A stretch of DNA of 64,000 nucleotides from a bacterium (GCA_029565685.1 JAKQNR010000006.1:248001-312000), one strand, 5' to 3'. Shown: positions 24,801-37,126, numbered from the stretch's first letter. The notes: a model not told the origin generated them from the letters alone. Numbers and translations: made by a program.

Positions 24801-26354
24801 GCGCGCCAGGGCTACGGCGTTGGTGGCGGCGAAACGCTGATAAGGCGAATTCCAATACAGATTGCTGATGCGGAGATATTCATCGAAAGCCTGCTGCGTC
24901 TGTTTGAGTTTGGTGTCCATGGTCAAGGCCATGTTCCAGTGGATCAGCGCGGCGCTCGAGTCCGCCGCAAAGCTGTCCAGGTATTTCCGGCTCTGCAGCA
25001 CCGCCTGTTGAAAGAATTCGATCTGGCCGCTCTCCTGGCCGCGGTTCAGCAGCACGGTGATGTTGTCGCGCAGTGCGCTCTCGACATGCAGCAGCGCCCG
25101 TTTGCGCACCGCGGCGTCCGTATTCCGATTCCACCAGTCGCTGCCTTCACGATAGGTGGTATACAGGAGCTCGCGGCTGCGAAAGGCCTGCGCCTGATCC
25201 TCCAGTCGGCGATGACATTGCACGATGCGGTTCTGCACCACCGGCGCCAGCGGGTCGTTGGGATAGAGCGTCAGCAACAGGGTAAACGCCTGTAGGGCGT
25301 TGGGATAGTCCTCTTTCTCGTTGAAATAGGCTTCGCCGATGCGCTTGAGCACCTGAACGCCATAGTCGCGACCGCCGATTTTCTGCAGATATTCAGCCGC
25401 CCGGTTCGCGCCGCCGTAATCCAGGAACGAAAGGCCGATGTATTCAACGGATTCATCCACCAGAGAGGGGTTGGTGAATTTCTGCTGCGGATCGAACTGC
25501 CTGGCTTTTTCAATATCATCGGCAAGCCGGGTGAAATAAGAGATCGCCCGCGGATAATCGTTGACCCGGTAATAACACCATCCGAGGCGATACAGGGCCT
25601 CGTTGTAGCGCGGGCTGTCGTAAAAGGGAAGGATGCGTTCGAAATAGGTGATAGCGGTCTCCACCGCATTCACCGGCGGATTAAAGTAATACTCCCCCAA
25701 GCGCATCAGCGCATCCGGCATGAGGCTGCTGCGCGGAAAGTCATTCACTACTTTTTCATAAAACGCCCGGCTGCTGTCCGCAAAACCGGCCTCCTCCAAC
25801 AGAAAGCCGATGTTGAAAAACGCATCGTCCACCAGATCGCCGTGAGGGTATTTTTCCACCACGGACACATAAAGGTCCAGCGCCTTGCCGATGTTTTTCT
25901 GCGGCTCCACGGGCGGCGTCGCCAGCTGGCCGCGTTCATAGAGCGCGTAGAGGCGGTCGTACTCTTGCATCTCCAGCTGAAAATCATCCTGCGCCTGTTC
26001 ATAATACAGCTCCGCCAGGCGCATCATCACCTTGTCGCCGGATTTACCGGCGGGTTTACGCGACAGAAACAGCTCGCCGTCGCGAATGCCGCGCTTGCGC
26101 AGTTCCAGCCGTTCGTTCTGCAGCCGGGTGATCTCGCGCGCATAATGGTTGCGAAAGCGTTCCAGCTCCTCCAACGAAAAGGATTTGATCACTGAATCGC
26201 GCATCGCCAGAAACGCACGGGCCGAATCGCCGGCGGTACGGGTGTCGGCCGCTCGGCTTGGTCCCCAGAGGGCGCTCCCCCACAGCCCCAGGAGCAGCGC
26301 CCGGATAAGAATGCGCCGTCTGGTTGTATGGCTGATGAATTGTTCTGGTGCCAC
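21849..26354 (-). CDS. Large exported TPR protein with C-terminal jelly-roll-like domain
   Basis: About 1500 aa. I prefer the GTG at 26354 (MAPEQFISHTTRRR...): GAGG lies 5 bases upstream, and the signal peptide (ILIRALLLGLWGSALWG) then sits at the right distance. The track start at 26399 is a TTG. Most of the protein is TPR solenoid, with repeats of the type DDAFFNIGFLLEEAGFADSS, ALYRLGWCYYRVNDYPRAIS and DAAFDIAVYYQRMNEQEKAL from about residue 90 to 950. A helical middle follows. The last 100 residues read like a beta-sandwich or carbohydrate-binding jelly roll (SVGVYLNGELIRQ, VSGQNLLALEVLKSE). It is predicted periplasmic or outer-membrane facing, and probably a scaffold or client of the ExbBD motor. 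It follows the other TPR gene by about 60 bases. Confidence 0.82.
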   Translation of the reverse strand: MAPEQFISHTTRRRILIRALLLGLWGSALWGPSRAADTRTAGDSARAFLAMRDSVIKSFSLEELERFRNHYAREITRLQNERLELRKRGIRDGELFLSRKPAGKSGDKVMMRLAELYYEQAQDDFQLEMQEYDRLYALYERGQLATPPVEPQKNIGKALDLYVSVVEKYPHGDLVDDAFFNIGFLLEEAGFADSSRAFYEKVVNDFPRSSLMPDALMRLGEYYFNPPVNAVETAITYFERILPFYDSPRYNEALYRLGWCYYRVNDYPRAISYFTRLADDIEKARQFDPQQKFTNPSLVDESVEYIGLSFLDYGGANRAAEYLQKIGGRDYGVQVLKRIGEAYFNEKEDYPNALQAFTLLLTLYPNDPLAPVVQNRIVQCHRRLEDQAQAFRSRELLYTTYREGSDWWNRNTDAAVRKRALLHVESALRDNITVLLNRGQESGQIEFFQQAVLQSRKYLDSFAADSSAALIHWNMALTMDTKLKQTQQAFDEYLRISNLYWNSPYQRFAATNAVALARDAALAEIASAERASQQTVSLADLQKETKNPQGVKFRERMKLEPRQLTAEEQRLAQAYDNYIKLFPHDSETPVFLANAGALYYHRYQYKEALKYFNTLLRHFPGSEEFAQARSAIMESYFGKADFRSAEIIARRIANSDASEETKTRARRRLAESIYLAAEMLAEDNKHLEAGNEYRRVVTEAPNSAFADLALFNAALEYDKANEYNRAIETYGALLKTQPKSAYVLDAQNNLAFDYVEVRDYRNAALTYERLASIQTDTLKARDALYNAGLYFARSEDWESAIKINRSFLQRFPADEYADDAAFDIAVYYQRMNEQEKALDALSAFIKRFPESPRTVEAGYLRGRHFHQLGQSDKALQEFLQAASLSEALHRKGLDRNEYYAAESEFAIAAIQTEAFEAIAFRLPPADLAAAKEKKKELLLEIVRRLGNCASHGTPRVYEATHLVGVAYQRFAETWAAQELPEMEGNRRIVAQKEIYDAAVILSERAAVVFRNAIKGLSRLKESYSQELMKGLSDSAQVSSTVAQDSILRIASKWIDRSKDRLTEVHYRMGEWRYQSAQAVQNAPVPKGLNDLQRLVYQKQLLQIGAIPLLQQALLAYQANIAFADSMGYDSPWVALSRQKLLAAHSAIPKGFSRLAIEGLATVSNQFIDYSNLIYSGRSLEDQLDALATYAKDMSNMVDFSQAIMDSALAGFRQTLLTLPRWRVEETTAAAFQDSLLVRVFQFAEQCELVAADAKERAALAGRRFAQSEDPIFEEALFTFDSNRATLRHVEKEVLERGYGLSKEFAINSLAARDVLTLLVAVDPENYAAAMNLQVEERLTVSDTTWRAASTYFSRWAGVDFDASQWSRVTAADPLDRRAVWLLEPVSDPGDTLAVRLVPVPKMFLRKFFTVTGLPVRGWVSFPAAHSVGVYLNGELIRQTRSADEENKMMEVELTDGLVSGQNLLALEVLKSEGRPPSFQVELRVRQVAGWERASSIHARQR

Positions 26355-26414
26355 AATGGCCTCGGTTATACGGATAGTCGCCGGCAGCATGGTTTGCAAG
26401 TCAGCGGAGAAAAG

Positions 26415-29315
26415 CTAGGGCGTCTGCGTCCGGTTGAGTTGCTCTTCCCACCCTTCCTGCTCCTGCTCTTTATTGTCGAAATAAAACTTGTCAAAATAAG
26501 TCTGCCGTTCCATTTGTTCCAGTTGAATCTTGCGGGACAGCAGGCGGTCCTGGAGTCTGCGGATGTCCTTTTCATAGCTCTGCAGCCGTGATTCGACCTC
26601 GCTCCGGCGTTCCGCCAGAACCGCTTCGATGCCCTTCAGCCGCTCGGCGTACTGATCGATGGTGTTTAAACGACTTGAACGTTCCTTGTATATGATGTCG
26701 GTCAGGCCGAAACCAGCCAGATCGTTCCACAGCTCGGCATTAGCAGCCACGGGATCGGAATGGACGTCGGCGACGCTTTTGCGCAGCACACTGAGGCGGT
26801 CCCGGAGATGGTCCAGATCGGACTCGAGCAAGTCCAGATCATTGCGGCTGCCGGCATCGCCCTTGGTCTGGCTGACCCGCTGATACTCTGCGACCAGTTC
26901 CATATTGCGCTCCAGACGACGTTTTTCCAATTCCAGGTCGCGGACCACTTCTATCAGATTCGTGCGCTGATATTCCCGGCTCGCTTCTTTGGCAGCCAGC
27001 GGAAAATCGAGCAGGAAAGCGGTGTTCACTACCTCCTGGTCTGAGCGATAGGTTTCCAACACGCGGACGATCCGCGCCAGCTGTTTGCGGGCCTGCTCCG
27101 CCAGATCCGGCCGGTTTTGCTGTTCCGCGATATCGATCACCGCCTCCAGATCATCCAACTGGTTGAAAAGCTCGAGCCGTTCATCGTAATAATCCTGTAA
27201 AAGAAGGCTGCCGCTGTCCGTGCGGCTGTTGACCACCTCCAGGTGGCCGCTGAGCTGTTCCTTGATCTTGTCAATCTCGGCGTACAGGGCCGCCTGTTTT
27301 TTATCCAACGCTTCGTTCTCCAGGCGGTTCAGCTCCCGTTCATGGGCAGCCGCCGTCTCGCGCTCCAGATTGTAGGCTTGTTTCTTCTCCTTTTCGTTTT
27401 GACTGCGCACAACGTAGCGATAGGCGTTCAAAGCGCTCAGCGGTTGCTGTAAAAGCCGCTTGCAATGGCCGGCCAAGGTCAGCGCCTCGTAGGTGAATTG
27501 AGAGGCGATAAAATCGTTGAGCAGCTGGGAGGAGCGCGCCAGAGAACGATCGTAATCCCCCAAGCGCAGGCTGGCCCAAGCCTGCCCGATCAGCGCCTGA
27601 TCATAGTTTTCAAAACCCTGGGAGATCCGTTCGAAATAAGAGAGCGCATTTTGGAATTCGCCGCGCTGGTAATGGATCAGACCCAATTTCAGCAGCGCGG
27701 TGTTGCGGATGTAGGCGGTCTGTAGATCGGTCCACGGATAGCTGGCCTGATCGGTCAAAGATTGCAGAATCGGGATGGCCTTGGCGAAATCATTTTGATT
27801 CAAGTGTACGATGGCGAGCAACATCTGCGCCGGCATATGGTATTCGGAAGAAGACGGAATGGCGGCGAGGGCGCGGCTGGAGGCGGCCAGATCGTTATCG
27901 ATGAAAAACCGATTGGCCGCCATATAGTGGGCGAACGCCCGCTGCTGCGCATCGGCCTGCGGTTCCTTGAGCAGCCGGTCATATTGGGTAAGAAAATCCT
28001 GCTGCAGATTAAAAGTGGCGGCGTACTGCATCAGACGGATCAGGCTGGCGGCGCGATAGCGGCTCGAGCTGGTGTCCGCCGCCAAAGCCGAGTAGAGATC
28101 GCGCGCCGCATCAAAGGCCTTGCGGTGATATTTGCATTCTGCCAGATAATAATTGAGCGGCGCAAAATAGGAATAGTAGGGGCTGAATTGCGCTTTGATG
28201 CTCTCGATCTGAAACTCAGCCAGCCGGTACTCGCCGGTGGAAAAATTCACCGCCAGGCTGCCGAGTTCGCGCTGCAGCATGCGATCGCGCTGATCCAGCG
28301 TGGCGGATTCCAGCAGCCGTTTTTGAATGATCTGATATTCGGTCAGCCGGGTTTTTACGTCCAACAATCGCTCTTTTTTCCAGGCGTCGATATAATCCGA
28401 CACCGTGGGGTAAGCGGTTAGAGAATAGCCGGCCTTGGAAAGCAGATCGATGAGGTTCTTGTCCACACGATGGAATAGAGCGGATTTGACCGCCTCCAGC
28501 CGCCGGGCTTCCTGCGCGCTGCTGCTCTCCTTCAGCGAATCCACCTGCTGCATGACCAGGCTCAGGGATTGAGCTTCATTCCGCAACCGCAGCATCGTCG
28601 TGTCGGCCATGGGCCCCAGCTTGTTCCAGCCGCTGAACACCTGAAACAGCCGCTTCTGCTGTTCGCCGATGGTGGTCAGGGCGTCCGTGTTGTTCTGTTG
28701 TTGCGCCCGACCCCGGGCCCGTTCCAACGCATCATAAATATTGAGCAGAGAATCCAATTCACTGGTGTATTCATCCAGCATGACGCCGATGCGGCGGCTG
28801 CTGTAGATCCCTTTCTTATAGAGTGCGGGGTCGTCCACCGAGGCCAGCAGCTCCTGCTTGCTGTCAGCCACCTGATTCAGCAGACGTTCGTCGCCGCGGT
28901 AATCCGCCACCCGCTGGAGCTTTTGCAGATCGTCGTAAACATCCACCAGCCGCGCCAGCTCCTGCTGATAGGAACGCACCAGCGTATCCCGGTGATCGTA
29001 GATCTGATGAAAGCCGGCCTGGTCAGCGGCCAGGCCTTCCGGTCCGCGAGCTTTGATCTCCGCATGGAGGTTTTGCACCAGCTGCAGGACCTGACGCTCC
29101 TGGGCCAGCAGGTCGCGCACCGCATCCCGGGTTTTTTCGTTGAGATAATAGCGCAGTCGTTCTTCGAAGGGGATTTCAGCAGGGCTCGTTTGCGCCCAGG
29201 CGATAGAGCGCACGGCGGAGAGCAGGAGAAGGAAGAGAACCACCCCCCCAGGGCTAAGCAGTATCGGAACCCGTCGCCAGATGCAGAACACGGGATGAAA
29301 GCGGAATCGATTCAT
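26415..29315 (-). CDS. Large exported TPR/coiled-coil protein
   Basis: About 966 aa, first gene of the operon. I start at MNRFRFHP (29315), since AAAGGG lies upstream. The signal peptide spans about residues 24-41 (VVLFLLLLSAVRSIAW), ending at AQ. An N-terminal helical region (about 50-330) leads into TPR-like repeats in the middle (AECKYHRKAFDAARDLYSAL, LLKLGLIHYQRGEFQNALSY, about 370-640). The C-terminal third is a long coiled coil (DLELEKRRLERNMELVAEYQ). No specific family is recognised. The overall plan (signal, TPR, coiled coil) suits a periplasmic scaffold linking the inner-membrane motor to the outer membrane (inference). Confidence 0.8.
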   Translation of the reverse strand: MNRFRFHPVFCIWRRVPILLSPGGVVLFLLLLSAVRSIAWAQTSPAEIPFEERLRYYLNEKTRDAVRDLLAQERQVLQLVQNLHAEIKARGPEGLAADQAGFHQIYDHRDTLVRSYQQELARLVDVYDDLQKLQRVADYRGDERLLNQVADSKQELLASVDDPALYKKGIYSSRRIGVMLDEYTSELDSLLNIYDALERARGRAQQQNNTDALTTIGEQQKRLFQVFSGWNKLGPMADTTMLRLRNEAQSLSLVMQQVDSLKESSSAQEARRLEAVKSALFHRVDKNLIDLLSKAGYSLTAYPTVSDYIDAWKKERLLDVKTRLTEYQIIQKRLLESATLDQRDRMLQRELGSLAVNFSTGEYRLAEFQIESIKAQFSPYYSYFAPLNYYLAECKYHRKAFDAARDLYSALAADTSSSRYRAASLIRLMQYAATFNLQQDFLTQYDRLLKEPQADAQQRAFAHYMAANRFFIDNDLAASSRALAAIPSSSEYHMPAQMLLAIVHLNQNDFAKAIPILQSLTDQASYPWTDLQTAYIRNTALLKLGLIHYQRGEFQNALSYFERISQGFENYDQALIGQAWASLRLGDYDRSLARSSQLLNDFIASQFTYEALTLAGHCKRLLQQPLSALNAYRYVVRSQNEKEKKQAYNLERETAAAHERELNRLENEALDKKQAALYAEIDKIKEQLSGHLEVVNSRTDSGSLLLQDYYDERLELFNQLDDLEAVIDIAEQQNRPDLAEQARKQLARIVRVLETYRSDQEVVNTAFLLDFPLAAKEASREYQRTNLIEVVRDLELEKRRLERNMELVAEYQRVSQTKGDAGSRNDLDLLESDLDHLRDRLSVLRKSVADVHSDPVAANAELWNDLAGFGLTDIIYKERSSRLNTIDQYAERLKGIEAVLAERRSEVESRLQSYEKDIRRLQDRLLSRKIQLEQMERQTYFDKFYFDNKEQEQEGWEEQLNRTQTP

Positions 29316-29389
29316 GCACTGCCCTTTCCACACACAAAAAGCGAAAACGGCGCGTAAGGGTGTTTGGCGCCGAATTCATATTTGAAATA

Positions 29390-29418
29390 ATATTAAAGAT
29401 ATTTTTATTCTCTGTCAA
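29390..29418 (-). promoter_or_regulatory. Sigma70-type promoter of the TPR-ExbBD-AgmX operon
   Basis: Minus strand TTGACA (29413-29418), 17-base spacer, TAATAT (29390-29395). The -35 is perfect and the -10 matches 4 of 6. The predicted start site near 29383 gives a leader of about 68 bases before the first TPR gene. The position just after atpC separates this operon from the ATP synthase genes, although I saw no terminator after atpC. Confidence 0.7.
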
Positions 29419-29449
29419 GGGAATAATTACGCGCTGGCACGGTTCCTTT

Positions 29450-29866
29450 CTAATTTCGGGCCCGTTGTTCGGCCACGGTCAATCGATTGATGGCGCGCGC
29501 CAGAGCCGCCTGGGCTCTGGCAAGGTCGATATCCGCTGTTCTCTCTTCGTGCAGCCGTTTCCAGGCGCGTTCGCGCGCAGCCAGGGCCCTCTGTACGTCG
29601 ATCTCGCTCGCCTCCTCGGCGGTTTCCACCAAAATCGACATCTTGTTTTCCATGACTTCGGCAAAGCCGCCGCTGCTGGCAAACCATTTTTTGCCGTTCT
29701 CCGTATCCACTTCAATAGCGCCGATCTGCAGCGTGGTGAGAAACGGAGTATGATTGTATAGAATGCCGAAACGACCGCCGCTGCCCGGCGCCTGAACCTG
29801 ACGCACCGGGCCGGAGAAAACCACTCGCTGGGGCGTGATAATTTCAAGCTTGAATAATTTTTCCAT
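29450..29866 (-). CDS. atpC: ATP synthase F1 subunit epsilon
   Basis: A 138-aa central-stalk subunit. The N-terminal beta-sandwich is clear (LEIITPQRVVFSG, GRFGILYNHTPFLTTLQIGAI, WFASSGGFAEVMENKMSIL). The C-terminal helical hairpin (IDVQRALAARERAWKRL, LARAQAALARAINRL) is the part that regulates ATPase activity in many bacteria. Last gene of the atp operon, following atpD by about 68 bases. Confidence 0.95.
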   Translation of the reverse strand: MEKLFKLEIITPQRVVFSGPVRQVQAPGSGGRFGILYNHTPFLTTLQIGAIEVDTENGKKWFASSGGFAEVMENKMSILVETAEEASEIDVQRALAARERAWKRLHEERTADIDLARAQAALARAINRLTVAEQRARN

Positions 29867-29934
29867 AATATTCGCAATTGAGTTCGAATCACAACGGCGG
29901 TCCAGGCCGCTCCGCTGGCCGGCCCGTCATCAAG

Positions 29935-32281
<2,347 letters not shown>

Positions 32282-32284
32282 AGA

Positions 32285-33817
<1,533 letters not shown>

Positions 33818-33826
33818 TCATAAGGT

Positions 33827-34387
33827 TCACTGTAAGGTTGATTCAAATTTGGCTTGCCCCAGTTCCTTGCGCAGACGATCGAGCTGATGGCGCAGGCTGG
33901 CGTCCAGCACCCGACCGCCGACGCGGATCACCAGACCGCCGAGGATCGCTTCATCGATGGCGTTCTCGATCAGCACCTCGGCCTGGCAGCTATCCGCCAG
34001 CTGCTTGCGCAGAGACTCGAGCTGTTGCGAGGAAAGCGCCACGGCCGACGTCACGGTCGCCCGCAGCCGATGATGCCCGGCGTCGTAGAGACGCCCCATC
34101 TCGTAATCGATCTCCTGATACAACGATTGGCGTCCTTTGCGCAACAGCAGCAGCAGGAAATGATAATACAACTGGGACACTTTCCCAGCCAGCGCTTTTT
34201 CCAGCATACGGACCTTGAAACGCCGATCCACCTGGGGCGAAAGCATAAAGGCGCGCAGGCGGTCATCATCGGTCAGCAGCCGGGTGAACATTTTCACCTC
34301 CTGCATGATCTGCGTTTCCAGTCGGTGCTGGCCGGCCAACTCGTAGAGCGCCCGGGCATATCGTCGAGCTATAGGATGAGGCCTCAA
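33827..34387 (-). CDS. atpH: ATP synthase F1 subunit delta
   Basis: Peripheral-stalk subunit (OSCP-like), 186 aa. N-terminal helical domain starting ARRYARALYELAGQHRLE, and a C-terminal domain with VTSAVALSSQQLESLRKQL and the signature ENAIDEAILGGLVIRVGGRVLDASLRHQLDRL. The start overlaps the atpF stop by 4 bases, so the two are translationally coupled. Confidence 0.95.
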   Translation of the reverse strand: MRPHPIARRYARALYELAGQHRLETQIMQEVKMFTRLLTDDDRLRAFMLSPQVDRRFKVRMLEKALAGKVSQLYYHFLLLLLRKGRQSLYQEIDYEMGRLYDAGHHRLRATVTSAVALSSQQLESLRKQLADSCQAEVLIENAIDEAILGGLVIRVGGRVLDASLRHQLDRLRKELGQAKFESTLQ

Positions 34388-34878
34388 TTTACATTACCTA
34401 TTTTTTGCAGCGATTCTTTGACCAATTTTTCGTGATCTTTTTTATCCAGAGATTTACCGATCAGCTTGCCGGTGGCGGTCATGGAGAGCTCAACCGCCAG
34501 ATCACGCAGTTCCGCTACCGCCTTGTCGCGACTGAGCTGGATCTCACGGGTGGCGCGTTGGATCAATTGCTCCGCCTCTGTCTGGGCTTTCTGAATGATT
34601 TCAGTCTTGCTGATTTCGGCGGACTGGCGCGCTTTGGCCAGAATCTCCTGGCTCTCCCGGCGGGCTGCTTCGAGGATCTGGGCCTGCTCGGACAGGGTCT
34701 TTTTGGCTTCCTGGGAGACCTTTTCCGCCTGCTCCAGCGAAGCCTTGATCTGTCCCTCCCGTTCGTCCACCATGCCGAGGATCGGCTTCCACGCCAGTTT
34801 GCGCAGGATCAGCAGCAGGGTGAGGAACGTGAGAATGGTCCAAAAAATCGCACCACTGTTCGGGGTCATGAGTTCCAT
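34384..34878 (-). CDS. atpF: ATP synthase Fo subunit b
   Basis: Peripheral stalk, 164 aa. One N-terminal TM helix (FWTILTFLTLLLILRKLAW) is followed by a long charged amphipathic helix with heptad and hendecad-like periodicity (REGQIKASLEQAEKVSQEAK). Only one b gene is present, so a homodimer is expected. It overlaps atpH and lies 18 bases after atpE. Confidence 0.95.
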   Translation of the reverse strand: MELMTPNSGAIFWTILTFLTLLLILRKLAWKPILGMVDEREGQIKASLEQAEKVSQEAKKTLSEQAQILEAARRESQEILAKARQSAEISKTEIIQKAQTEAEQLIQRATREIQLSRDKAVAELRDLAVELSMTATGKLIGKSLDKKDHEKLVKESLQKIGNVN

Positions 34879-34896
34879 GAGGTAACCCTATTCCTT

Positions 34897-35124
34897 TTAT
34901 TTGAAGGCCAACATAATGCAGATGGCGGCGGCGAACAACGCCACGCCTTCGATCATACCGGCGGTGATGATCATAGCGCCGCGAATATCGCCGGCGGCCT
35001 CAGGCTGACGGGCGATGCCGCTGATGGCGGCGCTGGCCAATTTGCTGATGCCGTACGCAGCGCCGAAGGTGACACCGGCTGCGCCAAGACCGGCTGCCAA
35101 GAATGCTAATGCTTTGGGATCCAT
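34897..35124 (-). CDS. atpE: ATP synthase Fo subunit c
   Basis: Rotor-ring proteolipid, 75 aa, two TM helices around the polar loop ARQPEA. The ion-binding carboxylate is Glu in TAGMIEGVALFAAA. Compared with Na+-type rings (which carry a Gln in helix 1 and Glu-Ser plus Thr in helix 2), the helix 1 position is Ile and the residue after Glu is Gly, so this looks H+-coupled (inference from alignment by eye). It lies between atpB and atpF as in the standard operon. Confidence 0.95.
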   Translation of the reverse strand: MDPKALAFLAAGLGAAGVTFGAAYGISKLASAAISGIARQPEAAGDIRGAMIITAGMIEGVALFAAAICIMLAFK

Positions 35125-35199
35125 ACTTCCTCCTTGATGATGGAATGAGTGTTATGTGAATGTAATGGTTGCTTCCCCTCCGGCTCGCCGCTATGGACT

Positions 35200-36060
35200 C
35201 TAGTGCTCAGAGGACAAAGACCCGGCGATAAAGACCGAAGACAGAATGGTGAAAACATACGCCTGAATAAAAGCGATCAAAATTTCCAGGATGCTGGAGA
35301 AAACCATAATCGCCAGCGGAAACGGAGCGATAAAATAACTTTTAAAAATGAAAATGATGCTCATCAGCGACAGAATCGTCAGATGGCCGGCGATCATGTT
35401 GGCGAACAGTCGAATGGTGAGAGCGAAATGTTTGGTGATCAGACTCATTACTTCCACCGGCACCATGACGAAGCCCAGCCACCAGGGTATGCCGTGCGGC
35501 ATGAATTGGCGGAGAAAACCGCCCACCCCATGCGCTCGGATCCCGGCCAGGACCACCGTCAAGAGGGTAAGGATGGCCAGCCCTGCGGTGACGCCGATAT
35601 TGCCCGTGGCGGTGGCGGCGAACGGAACCAGGCCGAGCAGATTGCACAACAGAATAAAAAAGAAGGCGGTCAGCAGATACGGCGCGTACGCTTTGCCCTT
35701 GGGCCCCAGATTGGGCATAATGACGTCATCACGAATGTAAAGCACCAACGCTTCCAGCGCGTTGGCCATCCGCCCTTTTGGCACCAAGCCCTTGCGCCGA
35801 AAGGAGAGACCGAAGGCCAGAATCAGAATCAGCGAAACGATCCACATCATCACCGTGTGGTTGGTAATGGTCAGATCGATGCCCAAGATCGTCGGCAGTT
35901 TGATCACCGGCTGCGCCATGATGTGATGCATCATAAAACCGACGCCGGTTTCACCACCGTATTCCGCGGCATGCTGCACCGCCGCGGCGCCGCGCTCCCC
36001 GAGCTCCGCAGCCGCATGAGAACCTTGATCGATGATTTTTTCAACCACTTCTTGTGTCAT
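35200..36060 (-). CDS. atpB: ATP synthase Fo subunit a
   Basis: Stator channel protein, 286 aa. After a roughly 45-residue N-terminal extension rich in His, Ala and Glu come about six TM helices. The essential stator Arg sits in LTIRLFANMIAGHLTILSL, preceded by VPVEVMSLI. LVLYIRDDVIMPNLG and YLLTAFFFILLCNLLGLVPF are conserved family blocks. The N-terminus is longer and more His-rich than in E. coli. Its start overlaps the AtpI-like gene by 4 bases. Confidence 0.96.
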   Translation of the reverse strand: MTQEVVEKIIDQGSHAAAELGERGAAAVQHAAEYGGETGVGFMMHHIMAQPVIKLPTILGIDLTITNHTVMMWIVSLILILAFGLSFRRKGLVPKGRMANALEALVLYIRDDVIMPNLGPKGKAYAPYLLTAFFFILLCNLLGLVPFAATATGNIGVTAGLAILTLLTVVLAGIRAHGVGGFLRQFMPHGIPWWLGFVMVPVEVMSLITKHFALTIRLFANMIAGHLTILSLMSIIFIFKSYFIAPFPLAIMVFSSILEILIAFIQAYVFTILSSVFIAGSLSSEH

Positions 36061-36467
36061 GGCTTATCTTTTTTTAATGTTTCTTGGACCAGCCGAACTT
36101 GTTGAACTTGCAGCACCAGATAAAACAGAACGAACGCAATGAAAAATCCACTGATCGGCAAATCGGTGAACCGAATCAGGATGATCATGACCAGGCAAAA
36201 CAACGCCAAACGGAACAACATCCCCCCCCAGACCACCTTGTAGAATGTAGCGCTTTTTTTGGTAAAACCCCAACGGACGGAGGCCACCCCCAACAGGACG
36301 GTGACGAGGCAGACAAGATAACCCAAACTGAAGGAATAAACAAAAGGCAAGCTGGTAAGATAATATACCAACGGCAGAATTACCGCAAAACCGATCGTCG
36401 TAAAGAGTAAAATCCGTAGCTCGCGTTTCGTGCTCTCAGCTTTTGTTGCCATCCTTGGTTCTGTCAT
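36057..36467 (-). CDS. atpI: ATP synthase subunit I-like membrane protein (AtpI family)
   Basis: A 136-aa protein with four hydrophobic helices (LLFTTIGFAVILPLVYYL, YLVCLVTVLLGVASV, MLFRLALFCLVMIILI, FIAFVLFYLVLQVQQ). This is the usual size and plan of the weakly conserved subunit I, which helps c-ring assembly. It lies upstream of atpB, where atpI normally is. The start could be 36467 or the internal Met at 36452. In both cases it begins inside the 3' end of atpZ. Sequence identity to any single AtpI is not judged here; position is the main evidence. Confidence 0.75.
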   Translation of the reverse strand: MTEPRMATKAESTKRELRILLFTTIGFAVILPLVYYLTSLPFVYSFSLGYLVCLVTVLLGVASVRWGFTKKSATFYKVVWGGMLFRLALFCLVMIILIRFTDLPISGFFIAFVLFYLVLQVQQVRLVQETLKKDKP

Positions 36468-36669
36468 GAACAGGGTACACCGCGCGATAAATGTTCAAAA
36501 AGCCCGCCGCCGCGCCCAGCATCAGGCCCAACAGAGAAAATAGAGGGGTGGTATGCAGCTTTCCGTCCAGCCACCAGCCACCCAGGAATCCCAGGCCAAA
36601 TCCCACAGCCAGCTGCAAGCCCATATCCAGAAACCGGCCGTAGGACCGCATGTTCCATCTGGTTTTCAT
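36436..36669 (-). CDS. atpZ: AtpZ-like F1Fo accessory membrane protein
   Basis: A 77-aa protein with two TM helices (GLQLAVGFGLGFLGGWWLDG and FSLLGLMLGAAAGFLNIYRA) joined by a short loop, matching the AtpZ / putative F0F1-ATPase subunit family. GFGLGFLGGWWLD is the recognisable block. AtpZ and AtpI together form a small complex implicated in Mg2+/Ca2+ handling or assembly in other bacteria. First gene of the atp set, about 52 bases after bactofilin. Confidence 0.85.
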   Translation of the reverse strand: MKTRWNMRSYGRFLDMGLQLAVGFGLGFLGGWWLDGKLHTTPLFSLLGLMLGAAAGFLNIYRAVYPVHDRTKDGNKS

Positions 36670-36721
36670 TAGAAGGAACTCTCTCCTTCATCAGCCCGAG
36701 CCTTCGCCCTGCAGCGGGGTT

Positions 36722-37126
36722 CTACTTTATAATGGCATCGTCCTCTTTGGCCGACGTCTCTTTCTTTTTCGAGTCGGCGCTTCTTCCCGCTTCGCTCATA
36801 GAGCATTTGCCGTCAAAGACAGCGCCTTCGTCGATCACCAGCTTGGAGGTTTTTATGTCGCCGTGGAACTCTGACTTGCTCTCGAGCACCGTGCGCCCGG
36901 GAGCGGTCAGAGATCCGAATATCTTGCCGCCCAAGATCAAATTTTTTACCGTCACTTTGCCGGTGATCTCGCCCTCGGCTCCGACGATCAGGGTGTCGGA
37001 GGAGGCGACATCCCCATTCACCTTGCCGTCGATCCGCAAGGAATGTTCAACCTTGAGATTGCCGTCGATCACCGACCCACGGCCCAGAATGGTGCTCAGC
37101 TCCCCCGGCTTGTCCAAGTTTTTCAT
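36722..37126 (-). CDS. Bactofilin
   Basis: A 134-aa cytoskeletal protein that polymerises without nucleotide. The core beta-helix (residues about 10-110) shows the usual ladder: TILGRGSVIDGNLKVEHSLR, IDGKVNGDVASSDTLIVGAEGEITGKV, NLILGGKIFGSLTA, LVIDEGAVFDGKCSM. A charged, disordered Lys/Glu/Ser tail follows. It sits directly after the M23 peptidase gene. In other bacteria bactofilins scaffold M23 peptidases that shape the wall, and can also organise ParABS, so the four genes here probably act together. Confidence 0.93.
   Translation of the reverse strand: MKNLDKPGELSTILGRGSVIDGNLKVEHSLRIDGKVNGDVASSDTLIVGAEGEITGKVTVKNLILGGKIFGSLTAPGRTVLESKSEFHGDIKTSKLVIDEGAVFDGKCSMSEAGRSADSKKKETSAKEDDAIIK

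Noticed and set aside
34897-35124. Na+-coupled ATP synthase
   Set aside because: The c subunit lacks the helix 1 Gln and the Glu-Ser/Thr set of Na+-binding rings (Ile and Glu-Gly are found instead).
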